The notes: generated by a model not told the origin, from the sequence alone. A DNA stretch of 64,000 nt from Olivibacter sp036959255 (GCF_036959255.1 NZ_JAWMTI010000008.1:124001-188000), one strand, 5' to 3'; shown: positions 44,359 through 54,884, counted from the first letter of the stretch. Translations and numbers: made by a program.

Positions 44359-46848
44359 CTACTTAGTAAGCGTTATTTTGCTTACAATTCTATTTTGCAC
44401 GTCACTTTTTTTATCCATTAGAAACAGAAGTTCTTTGAGCTCTCCTTTAAGCCAACCCTTTAGTTGATTGTCGTAATAAATGCTACCTGGATTACCGGAT
44501 GAACCTCCCGGTAATATACCATAAGCTTTAGGAGGATTTCCTAGCGCCACAACCATTCTCCAGGATGGACCACTTTTTTCTCTGATCGCATTGATTGTTC
44601 TACCCGAACCGTTTACAGGGAATTTAAATGATCCCAATCCATTTATACTTGCTAAATGAAGAACGCGACGTTCATTTACCATGCCCCATTTCCAATTTTC
44701 ACCAAAGGGGCCATTTTTTTTTGTTAACTGCTGTATGGTTTTATGAAGCGCCCGAGCTAACAGCCTACTCCGTGGATTTAGTTCGCCTGGTTTTTTCTCG
44801 CCATACCAAATTGAGTTCGGCTCATCGAGCAAGAGTGCAACAGTACGATCGCGATTAGGGTAACGCATTTTTTCCGATGTTTTATTTTTAGTAAACTGCT
44901 CACCCCATAATTCGTTTTCGATGCACTGATACCACTGTTCAAAAATAGTTGCTTCTATCGAATTTGCATCGTAGTGATGATTCCATTTTCTCAATAAAGT
45001 AAGCGCTTTTCGATCAGTGTCATTTAAATTCTTAGCACCATCCGTGGCGGATATTATGGTATCTAAAATATCGTCCGCCAAAATACTTCTATTATCAAGT
45101 TGAATCAGTCGGAGGGAGTCTACTGTCGCATGTTCCAGCTTAGCTAAACGCTCATTTATTCGATGTCCACGGTCGTAAGGTGCATACTCCCAATTTAAAT
45201 AGTAAGGATAACTTTGATCAACAGGCGATTGATTGGCTGAGCTGACAAAACCGCGCGAAGGATTTTTGACACTTGGATTCTGTTCTGCAGGAATCCGATT
45301 CGACCAGTCGTTTTTGCTGTATTTTCCATCGAGTATAAATTTACCATGTTCCGGCGCTTTTAAGGGGAAATAACCGTTTGGAGTAATAGCAATGTTATCC
45401 TGATTATCAGCGAAAATAAAATTCTGAGCAGGAGCTGTGAAAAACGTTAATGCTTTCCTATACTCCTCATAATTTTTCGCGCTATTCAGCTCGTAAAAAG
45501 TCCGTAAATCATTGGATGGTAAATGAGCCACCCATTTTAAGGCCGCATCTATCGGTATATTATTTGTTAAACTACGTTGGCCATCTCCGGATTTTTCCAT
45601 TACACTGATAGGACCATGATGCGTATAGTAAACGGTATCAAATACAGCGGAACCGGATCTCACATTTATTTTTTCTATTCTTTTGATCGTCTTTTTCCAT
45701 TGGTTGTCAACCAAGTAAAGATCCTTTTTTTCATCCTTAAATGTAATCTGATACCAATCTAATACATCCGAGCCCACGTTGGTCACACCCCATGCAATAT
45801 GCTGATTAAAGCCGATAATTACACAAGGAGCGCCAGGAATGGAAACACCGCAGCTGTTGCTGTTGGGACCTTGAAGCTGCACTTGATACCAGATACTGGG
45901 CAAGGTAAGACTAAGATGCGGATCGTTTGCCAGTATGGGATGCCCCGTATTACTTCTTGTCGAAGATATGGCCCAGTTATTACTTCCCAGACCTTCTTCT
46001 TTGTTCCCTGTTAACAAACTGTTTTGGTCAACTAAGGGTATTGAAGACAAAGATGACTCGGATTTTTTCGGGTGTAATGAACCTGTCTTCTCCCTTTTTG
46101 CTCCTGTTATGGTTTCAAAAGACCAAGGCGTTCCCGTAGGAATAATGGGATCCTCTCTAAATGGATAGTTCGGAAATAAATTAGCCGTTATTTCCTTTCC
46201 ATGGGTTTTAAGAATATTGGTCATATAGAGCTCATCCGTACTGCCAGCGAGTGTAGCTGACATTAATTTTAATAGCAACGCAGAGTTTATTGGCCGCCAA
46301 AGTTCGGGTTCATAATCTAATAATTTGAATTCCAAGGGATAATCTGTTGGAGAAAGGCTAGCTATATAAGCATTTACACCATCTGCATATGCTTCGAGAA
46401 TCAGTTTGCTAATAGGATCCTTCATGCTTTCCGCAAGCATTTTTTCTGCGCCGAACATCATTCCCATTCTTCTTTGGTATCGATCTAAGGGAATTGCTTT
46501 GGAACCAACAACCTCTGCAAGTCTGCCACTCGCATATCGCGTTTGAAAATCCATTTGCCAAAGTCGATCTTTCGCAGTGATATACCCTTGTGCAAAATAT
46601 AAGTCATAATCATCCTTGGCAATGATATGAGGAATATGTTGATCATCATAAAAAATCTCGACCGTGCTTTTAATTCCTTTTACGGTAAGGGAATGATCTG
46701 TTTCGGAAGAAATGGGATCTGCATTTTGCCAAAAGCCATTAAAAGGGTTTAAGAATTTTCCAAGGGGTGGTATATCTCCAATTTTCTTATTTAATGCAAT
46801 AGCTAAACCGACACAAAGGAAAATAGTTAGAACTGCTTTTAACTTCAT
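44359..46848 (-). CDS. Penicillin acylase family (Ntn) hydrolase
   Basis: An 829-residue exported N-terminal nucleophile amidase. An N-terminal hydrophobic segment (residues about 4-20) serves as signal or anchor. The alpha-chain part carries VEIFYDDQHIPHIIAKDDYDLYFAQGY. Autocleavage should occur before the serine of EEGLGSNNWAIS (about residue 290), leaving Ser as the catalytic N-terminus of the beta chain. The HHGPI and NFIFADNQDNI regions and the PGGSSGNPGS oxyanion part are also present. Such enzymes hydrolyse beta-lactam side chains, N-acyl-homoserine lactones or other amides; the natural substrate here is unknown. The full length matches the family. Confidence 0.92.
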   Translation of the reverse strand: MKLKAVLTIFLCVGLAIALNKKIGDIPPLGKFLNPFNGFWQNADPISSETDHSLTVKGIKSTVEIFYDDQHIPHIIAKDDYDLYFAQGYITAKDRLWQMDFQTRYASGRLAEVVGSKAIPLDRYQRRMGMMFGAEKMLAESMKDPISKLILEAYADGVNAYIASLSPTDYPLEFKLLDYEPELWRPINSALLLKLMSATLAGSTDELYMTNILKTHGKEITANLFPNYPFREDPIIPTGTPWSFETITGAKREKTGSLHPKKSESSLSSIPLVDQNSLLTGNKEEGLGSNNWAISSTRSNTGHPILANDPHLSLTLPSIWYQVQLQGPNSNSCGVSIPGAPCVIIGFNQHIAWGVTNVGSDVLDWYQITFKDEKKDLYLVDNQWKKTIKRIEKINVRSGSAVFDTVYYTHHGPISVMEKSGDGQRSLTNNIPIDAALKWVAHLPSNDLRTFYELNSAKNYEEYRKALTFFTAPAQNFIFADNQDNIAITPNGYFPLKAPEHGKFILDGKYSKNDWSNRIPAEQNPSVKNPSRGFVSSANQSPVDQSYPYYLNWEYAPYDRGHRINERLAKLEHATVDSLRLIQLDNRSILADDILDTIISATDGAKNLNDTDRKALTLLRKWNHHYDANSIEATIFEQWYQCIENELWGEQFTKNKTSEKMRYPNRDRTVALLLDEPNSIWYGEKKPGELNPRSRLLARALHKTIQQLTKKNGPFGENWKWGMVNERRVLHLASINGLGSFKFPVNGSGRTINAIREKSGPSWRMVVALGNPPKAYGILPGGSSGNPGSIYYDNQLKGWLKGELKELLFLMDKKSDVQNRIVSKITLTK

Positions 46849-47355
46849 AGTATACTGGATATATAATGAACAGCTGTAAATAGGTTACGTTATAAAAATA
46901 ATAAAAACACGGCTTTATACAAAGGCTTTTAAGAGAAAGAAAAAAGTAAGACTGGTGAGAAGGCGTGATAATAGGATTTTGCCCCGTTAATTCTAGCTAA
47001 AACTCTTGTTAAAATCCGTTTTGCTTCGAAAGCTGAACTCGCCTTGGAGAACGAATGATCGGATTTTAAAAATTACTTTGTAATTCTTAAGAATAGCTTT
47101 ATTTTTACCGCACTCTTCGGGAACGTTTTCGTACGTATAGATACTGTTTCCAGAGGCCAATATAAACAGATTTGGTATTGTTTCGCTAAGAAGAGATGTT
47201 GCTGAATCTTGATAAAAAAGTTTTACCAATAAAATTAAAGTAGATTATGACTTCCTTTCCGACATCCGTCCCGTAAAGTTATTTAGCAATGTATGTATTT
47301 AAATGGCCTTAAATATGGCCAAACGAGCTTCATTATAACCATTAAAACCAATCGA
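46849..47355. other. 507-bp divergent intergenic region
   Basis: It lies between the penicillin acylase and second SusC genes and should hold both promoters, but I cannot place either with confidence. A 78-codon frame (46993-47229, minus) has no recognisable feature and is not called. Just before susC, ATGGCC occurs twice around AT-rich sequence (47313-47330 region). Confidence 0.4.
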
Positions 47356-50355
47356 ATGAAAAAGAATCATGTTGTCAGTTGTCTGGCGTATTTCATTTTT
47401 ATGTTAAGCTCTCTCGTTTCTATGGCACAAAGCGGTAGTATAGCGGGAAAAGTTTTAGATGAAAACAATCAACCTTTACCTAGTGCTTCTATACAAATAA
47501 AAGAACTGAACAAATCAGTTGGTACAAACGTTGATGGAAATTTTAGCATAGCTAATATTCCAAATGGCCGGTACACGCTGGTCGCCTCCTTTGTGGGTTA
47601 TATAGCACAAGAAAAAGCAGTAACTGTTTCAGGGCAAGCGGTTACCGTAAGTTTTACCATGCAGCCAGATGCGCAAGGCTTGGATGAGGTTGTTGTTGTG
47701 GGATATGGTACCCAGCGAAAAAGCGATTTGACCGGTGCTGTTGCGTCCGTGGGCGCCAAGGATTTCAACAAGGGTCCGCTGGTTGCTGCCGACCAATTAA
47801 TTCAGGGCAAGGTTTCCGGTGTCCAAATGATTAATAATAGTGGTCAACCAGGTGGTGCCACTACGGTACGCATTCGTGGTAATTCAGCTGTTACAGGTAC
47901 AGGTCAACCCTTATATGTTGTAGATGGTGTAGCCTTAGACGGACGTTCAGCCAGACCAAGTCAAAGTGGCGGTATCGGTACCAGTCCTGCCGGGAACCCT
48001 CTGAGCTTTATTAATCCGGCAGATATTGCTTCCATGGAAATTTTAAAAGATGCGTCGGCAACGGCCATATATGGTTCAAGAGCTGCGTATGGAGTCGTTT
48101 TAATTACTACAAAGCGAGGCCAGGAAGGAGGCTTGAAAGTCGATGTTAATTCGTCGGGCGGTATTAGCAATCTGATGAGAAAAATCGATATTCTTGATGG
48201 CAATCAGTATCGGGATGCATTAAACAAATATGGATTAACAACCGGAGACTTTGGAGATAATGTGGATGCCTTGGATGCCATATTACGAACCGCCTATAAC
48301 CAGAACCATAGCCTTTCATTGAGCGGAGGGAATTCGGACAATAAGTATCGGGCGTCTTTCGGTTATCAGGATCAACAAGGCATTGTTCGTAAAACAGGGT
48401 TTAAGCGTTATACGGGATCCTTTAATGGCAACTTTAAAATGCTTAAAAGTAAAAAGTTGGGGTTAGACGTCAATTTAATTGCTAGCCAAAACAATGAAAA
48501 TATTGCACCTATTGTAACCGATGCAGGCGCTACTGGCAGCTTGCTAACGCATGCCTTAGCTTGGAATCCAACTCGTCCGTTACGTAACCCGGACGGTAGT
48601 CTGGTCATAGAGCAGGGAAATATTATCAATCCCTTGGCTATGTCGGAGGCATACAATGATCGAGCAAATGTAACAACTGTGCTAGCAAGTTTATCTCCTT
48701 CCTATAAGTTCAATGACTGGTTGGAGTATCGAATGTTGTTAAGCGTTAACTATAGCAGAGGAGAACGGCGTTCGTCTACGAGAAGTTTTATTAATATACC
48801 TGGTATTTTGGAAGATCCAGCGAATGATTTTCTAGGAGGTTACGCAAGTGTAGCAAATAATGAATTGATTACGAAACAAATCACACATACGCTATCCTTT
48901 AACAAGGAAATAGCAAGTGATTTGAATCTAAATGCCGTTATCGGTTATGAATATATGGATTTCATCAATCGCGGAACGGATATGAATGCAAAAGGATTTG
49001 GCGATTTACCCGTGGATTATACAGACGTTATGCAGGCTACTGCTCCTGCTAATAGAGTACTTAATTCCTTTAATGATCCGACTACACAGCTTCAATCGTA
49101 TTTCGGTCGAGCTACCTTTAATTTTAAAGATCGTTACTTGCTAACAGCCACGGTTCGTGTTGATGGATCGACTCGATTCGGTGAGAATAATAAATATGGT
49201 ACATTTCCTTCATTTGCGGGTGCCTGGAACCTAAAAAATGAAGATTTTCTCGCAAATACAACCTGGTTAAGTCAATTGAAGCTGAGAGCAGGATGGGGAA
49301 AAACAGGTAATCAAGAATTCCCTTCCGGATCTTCACAGCGTAGATATTCTTATGGTTTCCAAGGAGGTGAGCAAAAGATAATCGCAGTCAATAATGAAAA
49401 CCCTAATTTACGTTGGCAATCTGACGAGCAAATTAATGTGGGTACAGACTTCGGCCTGTTTAATGGAAGGTTAAGTGGTTCTGTTGACTATTTTTATAAA
49501 AAGACTACCGATTTATTATTCCCTCAAATACCTTTCTATCCTGCTGCTGCCGATGCCTCGGTAACATGGATAAACTTACCTGGACAGGTAGTAAATAAAG
49601 GCCTTGAGTTAAATTTAAACGGTATTATTGTTGAAAACGACGACTTTCGCTGGGATTTAGGGGCTAACGCAACATTCGTCAATAATAAAGTGCAGGACTT
49701 AGACAATACGATTATCCGTACAGGTAGTTTAAGCGGTCAAGGGTTAAGTGACGTTACGGTAGAGGTAATTCAGGACAATTACCCACTGTTTGCGATGGTA
49801 ACCCGAGAGTATCTTGGGTTGGATGAAAATGGATTTTCGAAATATACAGATGATGGTTTTGTATTTTATCGTGTGGGTAATCCGAATCCAAAAGTATTAT
49901 TAGGGATTAGTACAGCCATCGATTATAAGAAGTTTTCATTTACAGCTAATTTGAACGGCGCATTCGGGCAGGATATCTACAATAATACCGCTAATGCGGT
50001 GTTGCCTATCTCCAATTTAGGGACTAGAAATATAGCTACCGAACTTGTTGCTTCTTCAATTTTAGAATCACCTGCTAACCCAATTGCCGCTTCGTCTCGA
50101 TATATCGAAAATGGAAGTTACTTAAAATTAGCCAATGCGACACTTAATTATCGAGTAGGTGATATTGGCAATTCAATTAAAAACTTAAGCGTATTTGTAA
50201 ATGGACAAAATTTATTCGTGATCACCAAATACAAAGGATTCGATCCTGAAGTGAATGTTAGTAAAGCGGTGAGTAATGTGCCTTCTGCAGGAATTGACAA
50301 TGTAACTTATCCTCCTGCAAGAACTTTCAATTTGGGTGTCAACTTTTCATTATAA
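47356..50355 (+). CDS. SusC/RagA-family TonB-dependent transporter (second pair)
   Basis: A 999-residue outer-membrane importer from the ATG at 47356, which begins the signal peptide (NHVVSCLAYFIFMLSSLVSMAQ); the longer upstream frame adds residues that do not fit. Then come a carboxypeptidase-regulatory-like domain (about 27-110, SIAGKVLDENNQPLPSASI), the SusC signature LDEVVVVGYGTQRKSDLTGA, the plug (with VRIRGNSAVTGTGQPLYVVDG) and the barrel ending FNLGVNFSL. It is followed at once by a SusD gene, but no glycoside hydrolase lies nearby. The imported glycan is unknown. Confidence 0.95.
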   Translation: MKKNHVVSCLAYFIFMLSSLVSMAQSGSIAGKVLDENNQPLPSASIQIKELNKSVGTNVDGNFSIANIPNGRYTLVASFVGYIAQEKAVTVSGQAVTVSFTMQPDAQGLDEVVVVGYGTQRKSDLTGAVASVGAKDFNKGPLVAADQLIQGKVSGVQMINNSGQPGGATTVRIRGNSAVTGTGQPLYVVDGVALDGRSARPSQSGGIGTSPAGNPLSFINPADIASMEILKDASATAIYGSRAAYGVVLITTKRGQEGGLKVDVNSSGGISNLMRKIDILDGNQYRDALNKYGLTTGDFGDNVDALDAILRTAYNQNHSLSLSGGNSDNKYRASFGYQDQQGIVRKTGFKRYTGSFNGNFKMLKSKKLGLDVNLIASQNNENIAPIVTDAGATGSLLTHALAWNPTRPLRNPDGSLVIEQGNIINPLAMSEAYNDRANVTTVLASLSPSYKFNDWLEYRMLLSVNYSRGERRSSTRSFINIPGILEDPANDFLGGYASVANNELITKQITHTLSFNKEIASDLNLNAVIGYEYMDFINRGTDMNAKGFGDLPVDYTDVMQATAPANRVLNSFNDPTTQLQSYFGRATFNFKDRYLLTATVRVDGSTRFGENNKYGTFPSFAGAWNLKNEDFLANTTWLSQLKLRAGWGKTGNQEFPSGSSQRRYSYGFQGGEQKIIAVNNENPNLRWQSDEQINVGTDFGLFNGRLSGSVDYFYKKTTDLLFPQIPFYPAAADASVTWINLPGQVVNKGLELNLNGIIVENDDFRWDLGANATFVNNKVQDLDNTIIRTGSLSGQGLSDVTVEVIQDNYPLFAMVTREYLGLDENGFSKYTDDGFVFYRVGNPNPKVLLGISTAIDYKKFSFTANLNGAFGQDIYNNTANAVLPISNLGTRNIATELVASSILESPANPIAASSRYIENGSYLKLANATLNYRVGDIGNSIKNLSVFVNGQNLFVITKYKGFDPEVNVSKAVSNVPSAGIDNVTYPPARTFNLGVNFSL

Positions 50356-50371
50356 AATTAGAAGAAGTATC

Positions 50372-51886
50372 ATGAGCAATAAATATATAGGAATCCTTTT
50401 AATTGCATTAATGGCATTTACTGGATGTACGAAATTAGATGAGGATCTAAACGGGCAGGTTGGATCGGGCGGTGTTGGAAGCGAAAACGTTCCAGCGCTA
50501 TTAAATGCAGCATATATCGCCATGCGTAATCCATATTATGGCCCTTACGGTTGGTGGGCTCTTCAGGAGTTTCCGACAGACGAAGCAATAGTTCCAACCC
50601 GAGGGGGGGACTGGGATGATAACGGCGCCTGGCGCGCTTTGCATTTACACCGTTGGGAATCTGATCATACGCGTATACATACTGTTTTTAGAGACTTATT
50701 AAGTGTAAGCTATGTGTCCACCGATGTACTCCAATATAGTCCAAATGCTGAACAGGAAGCGCAGGCTAGATTTCTTAGAGCGTTTGCTGAATACTCTGTG
50801 CTAGATGGTTGGGGACAAGTTCCTTATCGGGAAGCGGGTGAAGACGTAACTCAACCTCCGAAAGTTAGAAATGCACAAGAAGAAATTGATTATTTGATTT
50901 CGGAGGTTAGTGAAGTGATGGAAAATTTACCAACAAGTCGTGCTGATCGCGCTACTCCAGACGCAGCTAGAATGCTTCTGATGAACATTCATCTAAATAA
51001 AGGTGCTTTTTTAAACCGACAGTCGCCCACCTTTGCGAATGAAGATATGCAGGAAGTGGTTAGGCTAGCGGATGAAATCATTAATAGCGGAAAATACAGC
51101 CTTATAGATGATTATTATCTAAATTTCGCACCGAATAATGGGCAATCGACAACAGAGAATATCTTTACGGGTGAAAACAGAGGTGGTGAAGATGCTGCAA
51201 CAGGTATGACCAATATGTGGGTTGCAACCCTGCATTACAATCAAAATCCTCGAGGTAATAATGGTTTCTGTACACTATCTGATTTTTATAATAAATTTGA
51301 AGAAAATGATGTTCGTAGAGGTGGTGAATATCCAGGCGTGACCAACGTCAGTGGGGTGCGTGTAGGTTTTTTGGTAGGACAACAGGTAAATCAAAATGGT
51401 GAAAATTTGACAGATCGTAGAGGAAATCCTTTAGCCTTTACCCCAGAAGTGAGTATCATCGAAAGAGATCAAAACCACTTGGAAGTAGCGGGTATACGTG
51501 TTATTAAATATCCTATTGATTATGCGAACGGTTCCACAAGCTTACTTAACAATGATTGGGTCTTTTATCGCTATTCTGATGTTTTATTAATGAAGGCAGA
51601 GGCGCTCTTAAGGCTGGGACAAGCTGGCGAGGCTTTGAATTTGGTGAACCAAGTAAGAGTGAAAAGAGGTGCCAGCAGCCTTTCAGAACTTAACGAACAG
51701 TCATTGCTCGATGAACTAGGGCGGGAATTTTTCTGGGAAGGACATAGAAGAACTGATTTAATTCGTTTTGGGAAATTCTTAGAAGAATGGCAAGAGAAAC
51801 CTGCTTCAGACGCTAAGAACCTGCTGTTCCCAATTCCTTTGAATCAATTGGGAAATCCAAATTATACGCAGAATCCAGGATATTAA
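50372..51886 (+). CDS. SusD/RagB-family lipoprotein (second pair)
   Basis: A 504-residue surface lipoprotein, partner of the SusC just upstream (16-nt gap). The ATG at 50372 gives a signal peptide ending in lipobox AFTGC (Cys19). The helical core shows EAQARFLRAFAEYSVLDGWG, and the C-terminal part VLLMKAEALLRLGQ and LGREFFWEGHRRTDLIRFGKF, a strong SusD match. The ending FPIPLNQLGNPNYTQNPGY is the canonical SusD C-terminus. A symmetric terminator follows directly. Confidence 0.95.
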   Translation: MSNKYIGILLIALMAFTGCTKLDEDLNGQVGSGGVGSENVPALLNAAYIAMRNPYYGPYGWWALQEFPTDEAIVPTRGGDWDDNGAWRALHLHRWESDHTRIHTVFRDLLSVSYVSTDVLQYSPNAEQEAQARFLRAFAEYSVLDGWGQVPYREAGEDVTQPPKVRNAQEEIDYLISEVSEVMENLPTSRADRATPDAARMLLMNIHLNKGAFLNRQSPTFANEDMQEVVRLADEIINSGKYSLIDDYYLNFAPNNGQSTTENIFTGENRGGEDAATGMTNMWVATLHYNQNPRGNNGFCTLSDFYNKFEENDVRRGGEYPGVTNVSGVRVGFLVGQQVNQNGENLTDRRGNPLAFTPEVSIIERDQNHLEVAGIRVIKYPIDYANGSTSLLNNDWVFYRYSDVLLMKAEALLRLGQAGEALNLVNQVRVKRGASSLSELNEQSLLDELGREFFWEGHRRTDLIRFGKFLEEWQEKPASDAKNLLFPIPLNQLGNPNYTQNPGY

Positions 51887-51887
51887 C

Positions 51888-51920
51888 ATTCATGCCGGGC
51901 AACCTTTGCCCGGCATGAAT
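51888..51920. terminator. Strong two-way terminator after the second SusCD pair
   Basis: Perfect 15-bp GC-rich arms 51888-51902 and 51906-51920 with a 3-nt loop, one base after the susD stop. T-rich sequence follows on the plus strand. It separates convergent genes. Confidence 0.88.
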
Positions 51921-51929
51921 TTAATTTAT

Positions 51930-52223
51930 CTATTTGGTATTGTTGATTTCTTGCTGTTCCTTTAATTTGGCCACATTATTTTTTTCACCGAAATCACTGG
52001 TTCTTGAAATGAATTCTTCTGTTAAACTCGTTAGCGTATCCAGGTTTTCTGCTGTACGTTGATGAACTTCCGGAAGAACTTTTTCAAGGCTTTTGTCGTC
52101 CACTTCAATATTTTCCACTTCAATGTTGCTGATTTTTTCTAGAATAGCTTGTTGACTATTTCGCAAATCTTCCAATTGACGGATAATCTTTTCCATCAAT
52201 TCGAACTTTTTTAGTTTATCCAT
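51930..52223 (-). CDS. Small coiled-coil protein, function unknown
   Basis: A 97-residue soluble protein rich in E, K, L and N with heptad-like spacing throughout (for example ELMEKIIRQLEDLRNSQQAILEKI). No signal peptide, membrane segment or known domain is visible. It is monocistronic, convergent with the susD gene and divergent from the LacI gene. The ATG at 52223 is the only sensible start. It is probably a structural or adaptor protein, but I assign no role. Confidence 0.6.
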   Translation of the reverse strand: MDKLKKFELMEKIIRQLEDLRNSQQAILEKISNIEVENIEVDDKSLEKVLPEVHQRTAENLDTLTSLTEEFISRTSDFGEKNNVAKLKEQQEINNTK

Positions 52224-52383
52224 ATTTCTTATTCTCTTGTTTTACCTGAAATATTAACAAGAGACAAAATTGATTGTTTGTGGAATTTGTTGTGAGCTAA
52301 ATTTAAATTATGGTTAATATGTTGGAATAATAGGTGATTTTGGAATAGCGAACAACTTTATTTGCACTATTGTTAATGAAATT

Positions 52384-53421
52384 ATGAGCCAAATAAATAT
52401 TAAAAAACTAGCGGCTGCTTTAGGTTTATCTACATCAACTATTTCGAGGGCTTTTCGAAATAACAGTGATATAAATCCACTTACTAAAGAAAGAATTTTA
52501 CGTATGGCCGATGAGCTAGGTTATTCCCCTAACTTATATGCGAGCAATTTGAGAGATTCGAAAAGTAAAACGATTGCTATTATTATTCCTGAGTTTGGAA
52601 ATAATTTTTTCTCTCAGGCAATCAAAGGTATTGAAAAGCAGGCAAGGTATAATGGTTATCATACTTTAATTTACGTTACGGAAGATGATGTTGAGCAGGA
52701 AGCAAGCTTCATTCGGTCTTTATGTAATGGCAGGGTAGAAGGGGTTGTCATGTCAGCTTCGGGCGAGGGGTTAAAACACAGCCACTTGAACCTGTTAAGG
52801 GAAAAAGGAATTCCACTGGTTTTCTTTGACCGTTGCTATGAAGATGTGGAGGCGACCTGCGTTACAGGGAATGATTATGATAGTAGTTATGAGGCAACAC
52901 AACATTTGGTAGCGAATGGCTGTAAACGTATCGCTTATTTAGTCGTAAATAAAAGCATATCTATTGGAAAAACCAGAATGCAGGGTTATTTAGACGCATT
53001 AAAGGATGCTGACTTAACTTTAGACGATAACTTGATTGTTGAATGTACCAATGACAGAGATGAAATATACAAAGCCATTAAAAGGTTGTTCGAAAAGACG
53101 AAACCCGATGGGGTATTTGCTTCCGTCGAGCGCTTAGCTATGGCTATGCTGCGATATTGCGTAGATGCAAAGCTCGATATTCCGATGGATATTAAGCTTA
53201 TCTGTTTTTCATGTTTAGAAATTGCTGATGTATTAAATCCTCCCTTAAGCACCGTGAATCAACCCGCTTTTGAGATGGGGGCACGCGCGGCTGAAATTTT
53301 ATTTGAAGCATTGCATAACAAACAGACAATTACAAAAAAACAGCAAATCCAGCTTTCTTCGAGTATTATACCCAGAATATCAACAGAAAAAAGGATATTT
53401 GATGACAATACGGAAACTTGA
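52384..53421 (+). CDS. LacI-family transcriptional regulator
   Basis: A 345-residue sugar-responsive DNA-binding regulator of standard LacI length. The HTH is at residues about 4-24 (INIKKLAAALGLSTSTISRAF), the hinge helix near YSPNLYASNLRDSKS, and the periplasmic-binding-protein-like core follows from TIAIIIPEFGNNFF. The conserved P in DIKLICFSC and the C-terminal MGARAAEILFEAL are as expected. It ends 24 bp before the MFS sugar transporter gene, so the two are cotranscribed, and it most likely controls that gene and perhaps the nearby SusCD pair. The effector is unknown. Confidence 0.94.
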   Translation: MSQINIKKLAAALGLSTSTISRAFRNNSDINPLTKERILRMADELGYSPNLYASNLRDSKSKTIAIIIPEFGNNFFSQAIKGIEKQARYNGYHTLIYVTEDDVEQEASFIRSLCNGRVEGVVMSASGEGLKHSHLNLLREKGIPLVFFDRCYEDVEATCVTGNDYDSSYEATQHLVANGCKRIAYLVVNKSISIGKTRMQGYLDALKDADLTLDDNLIVECTNDRDEIYKAIKRLFEKTKPDGVFASVERLAMAMLRYCVDAKLDIPMDIKLICFSCLEIADVLNPPLSTVNQPAFEMGARAAEILFEALHNKQTITKKQQIQLSSSIIPRISTEKRIFDDNTET

Positions 53422-53445
53422 CTATTTAATTAGTCCAAGCCTGGC

Positions 53446-54789
53446 ATGAATCAACTGACGAAACCGAACCTGCGTACCTCGCAAATTCTTAACATGAGTT
53501 TGGGCTTTTTGGGAATCCAAATAGGATTTGCACTGCAAAACGGAAATGCTTCCAGAATCCTCGAGACTTTTGGAGCGAATATAGAACATCTTTCTTTATT
53601 TTGGCTGGCGGCTCCTATAACGGGTATGATTATACAACCGCTTATTGGTTATTATAGTGATCGAACCTGGAATAGATTGGGAAGAAGGCGGCCCTATTTT
53701 CTCACCGGCGCCATCTTGACAGCCATCGCTTTATGTCTGATGCCAAATGCTGGACTTTTGACGTCGATTTTGCCACCATTGGCGATCGGAGCGGGCATAC
53801 TGATGATGATGGACGCATCGATTAATGTGACTATGGAGCCTTTTAGAGCACTAATAGCAGATAATTTACCGCATAGGCAGCGAAGTAAAGGGTTCTCTAT
53901 ACAAACCTTTTTAATAGGAATAGGAGCCGTCGTTGGTTCTTGGTTGCCTTATACATTGGCCGAGTTTTTCGATATTTCTAAACAAGCAAATAAGGGGCAT
54001 GTTCCCGATAACGTGATTTACTCGTTTTATATTGGGGCATTCGTTCTCGTAATTAGTATATTATGGACGATTGTGACGACAAAAGAATATACCCCAAAGG
54101 AACTGGACGCCTTTGATGAAGCTGAGCGTAAGGTCATCGAATTAGAGACTAGCCGTAGATCTACTTTTAGGGATGTTTTAAAGGAGATGCCCGATACGAT
54201 GAAGCAATTAGGTATCGTACAATTCTTTTCATGGTTTGCGCTGTTTTCCATGTGGGTTTACACGACACCAGCTGTAGCAGAACATGTATATGGTGTAACA
54301 CCCGAAGATTCATCATCGTCAACTTTTGCAGATGCTGGTAACTGGGTAGGTGTGCTGTTTGGCGTCTACAATGCTATTTCCGCACTCTATGCATTACTTT
54401 TACCGAAAATAGTACAACGAATTGGACAACATGCAGCACATGCGATATCTCTTGCTTTAGGCGGATTGGCACTTTTGTCCGTATTCTTTATCCACAGTCC
54501 CTATCTTTTGATTTTGCCTATGATAGGCGTTGGCATCGCATGGGCCAGCATACTATCGATGCCCTATGCTATTTTATCCGTAGATCTGCCAGCTGGAAGA
54601 ATGGGCCTATATATGGGAATCTTTAATTTCTTTATCACCTTTCCCCAGATCATAAGTGGACTATTCAGCGGCTACATCGTAAAATATTTATTTAATGGGC
54701 AAGCCATATACGCGCTCCTAATGGCGGGGTTTTTTATGCTCTTAGCGGCTATTTTGACCTTAAAAGTTAAAAATAGGCAAACAGGTTAA
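53446..54789 (+). CDS. MFS transporter, SLC45/sucrose-maltose type
   Basis: A 447-residue inner-membrane sugar/proton symporter with 12 hydrophobic segments. The loop between helices 2 and 3 carries YYSDRTWNRLGRRRPYF, the GYxSDR.GRRRP signature of the SLC45/SUT branch that moves sucrose, maltose or related disaccharides. The corresponding motif of the second half is VDLPAGRMGLYMGIFNFF. It is transcribed with the LacI gene in front. In related bacteria such transporters sit with phosphorylases or glucosidases; none is present here, so the disaccharide remains open. Confidence 0.9.
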   Translation: MNQLTKPNLRTSQILNMSLGFLGIQIGFALQNGNASRILETFGANIEHLSLFWLAAPITGMIIQPLIGYYSDRTWNRLGRRRPYFLTGAILTAIALCLMPNAGLLTSILPPLAIGAGILMMMDASINVTMEPFRALIADNLPHRQRSKGFSIQTFLIGIGAVVGSWLPYTLAEFFDISKQANKGHVPDNVIYSFYIGAFVLVISILWTIVTTKEYTPKELDAFDEAERKVIELETSRRSTFRDVLKEMPDTMKQLGIVQFFSWFALFSMWVYTTPAVAEHVYGVTPEDSSSSTFADAGNWVGVLFGVYNAISALYALLLPKIVQRIGQHAAHAISLALGGLALLSVFFIHSPYLLILPMIGVGIAWASILSMPYAILSVDLPAGRMGLYMGIFNFFITFPQIISGLFSGYIVKYLFNGQAIYALLMAGFFMLLAAILTLKVKNRQTG

Positions 54790-54884
54790 TACGAGTGACC
54801 AGCAACTCGTGATATAGACTTCCCAAAGGTCAATCGTTTTTAGAAAATAGGATCGTTTTCAATTAAATGCTTTAGATAGGAACC

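Noticed and set aside
46993..47229. 78-codon frame on the minus strand upstream of the second SusC gene
   Set aside because: No signal peptide, domain, plausible ribosome-binding site or neighbour link; its composition is irregular. I treat it as non-coding.
54791..54810. 6-bp hairpin ACGAGT/ACTCGT after the MFS gene
   Set aside because: Too short and without a T-run to call a terminator with confidence.
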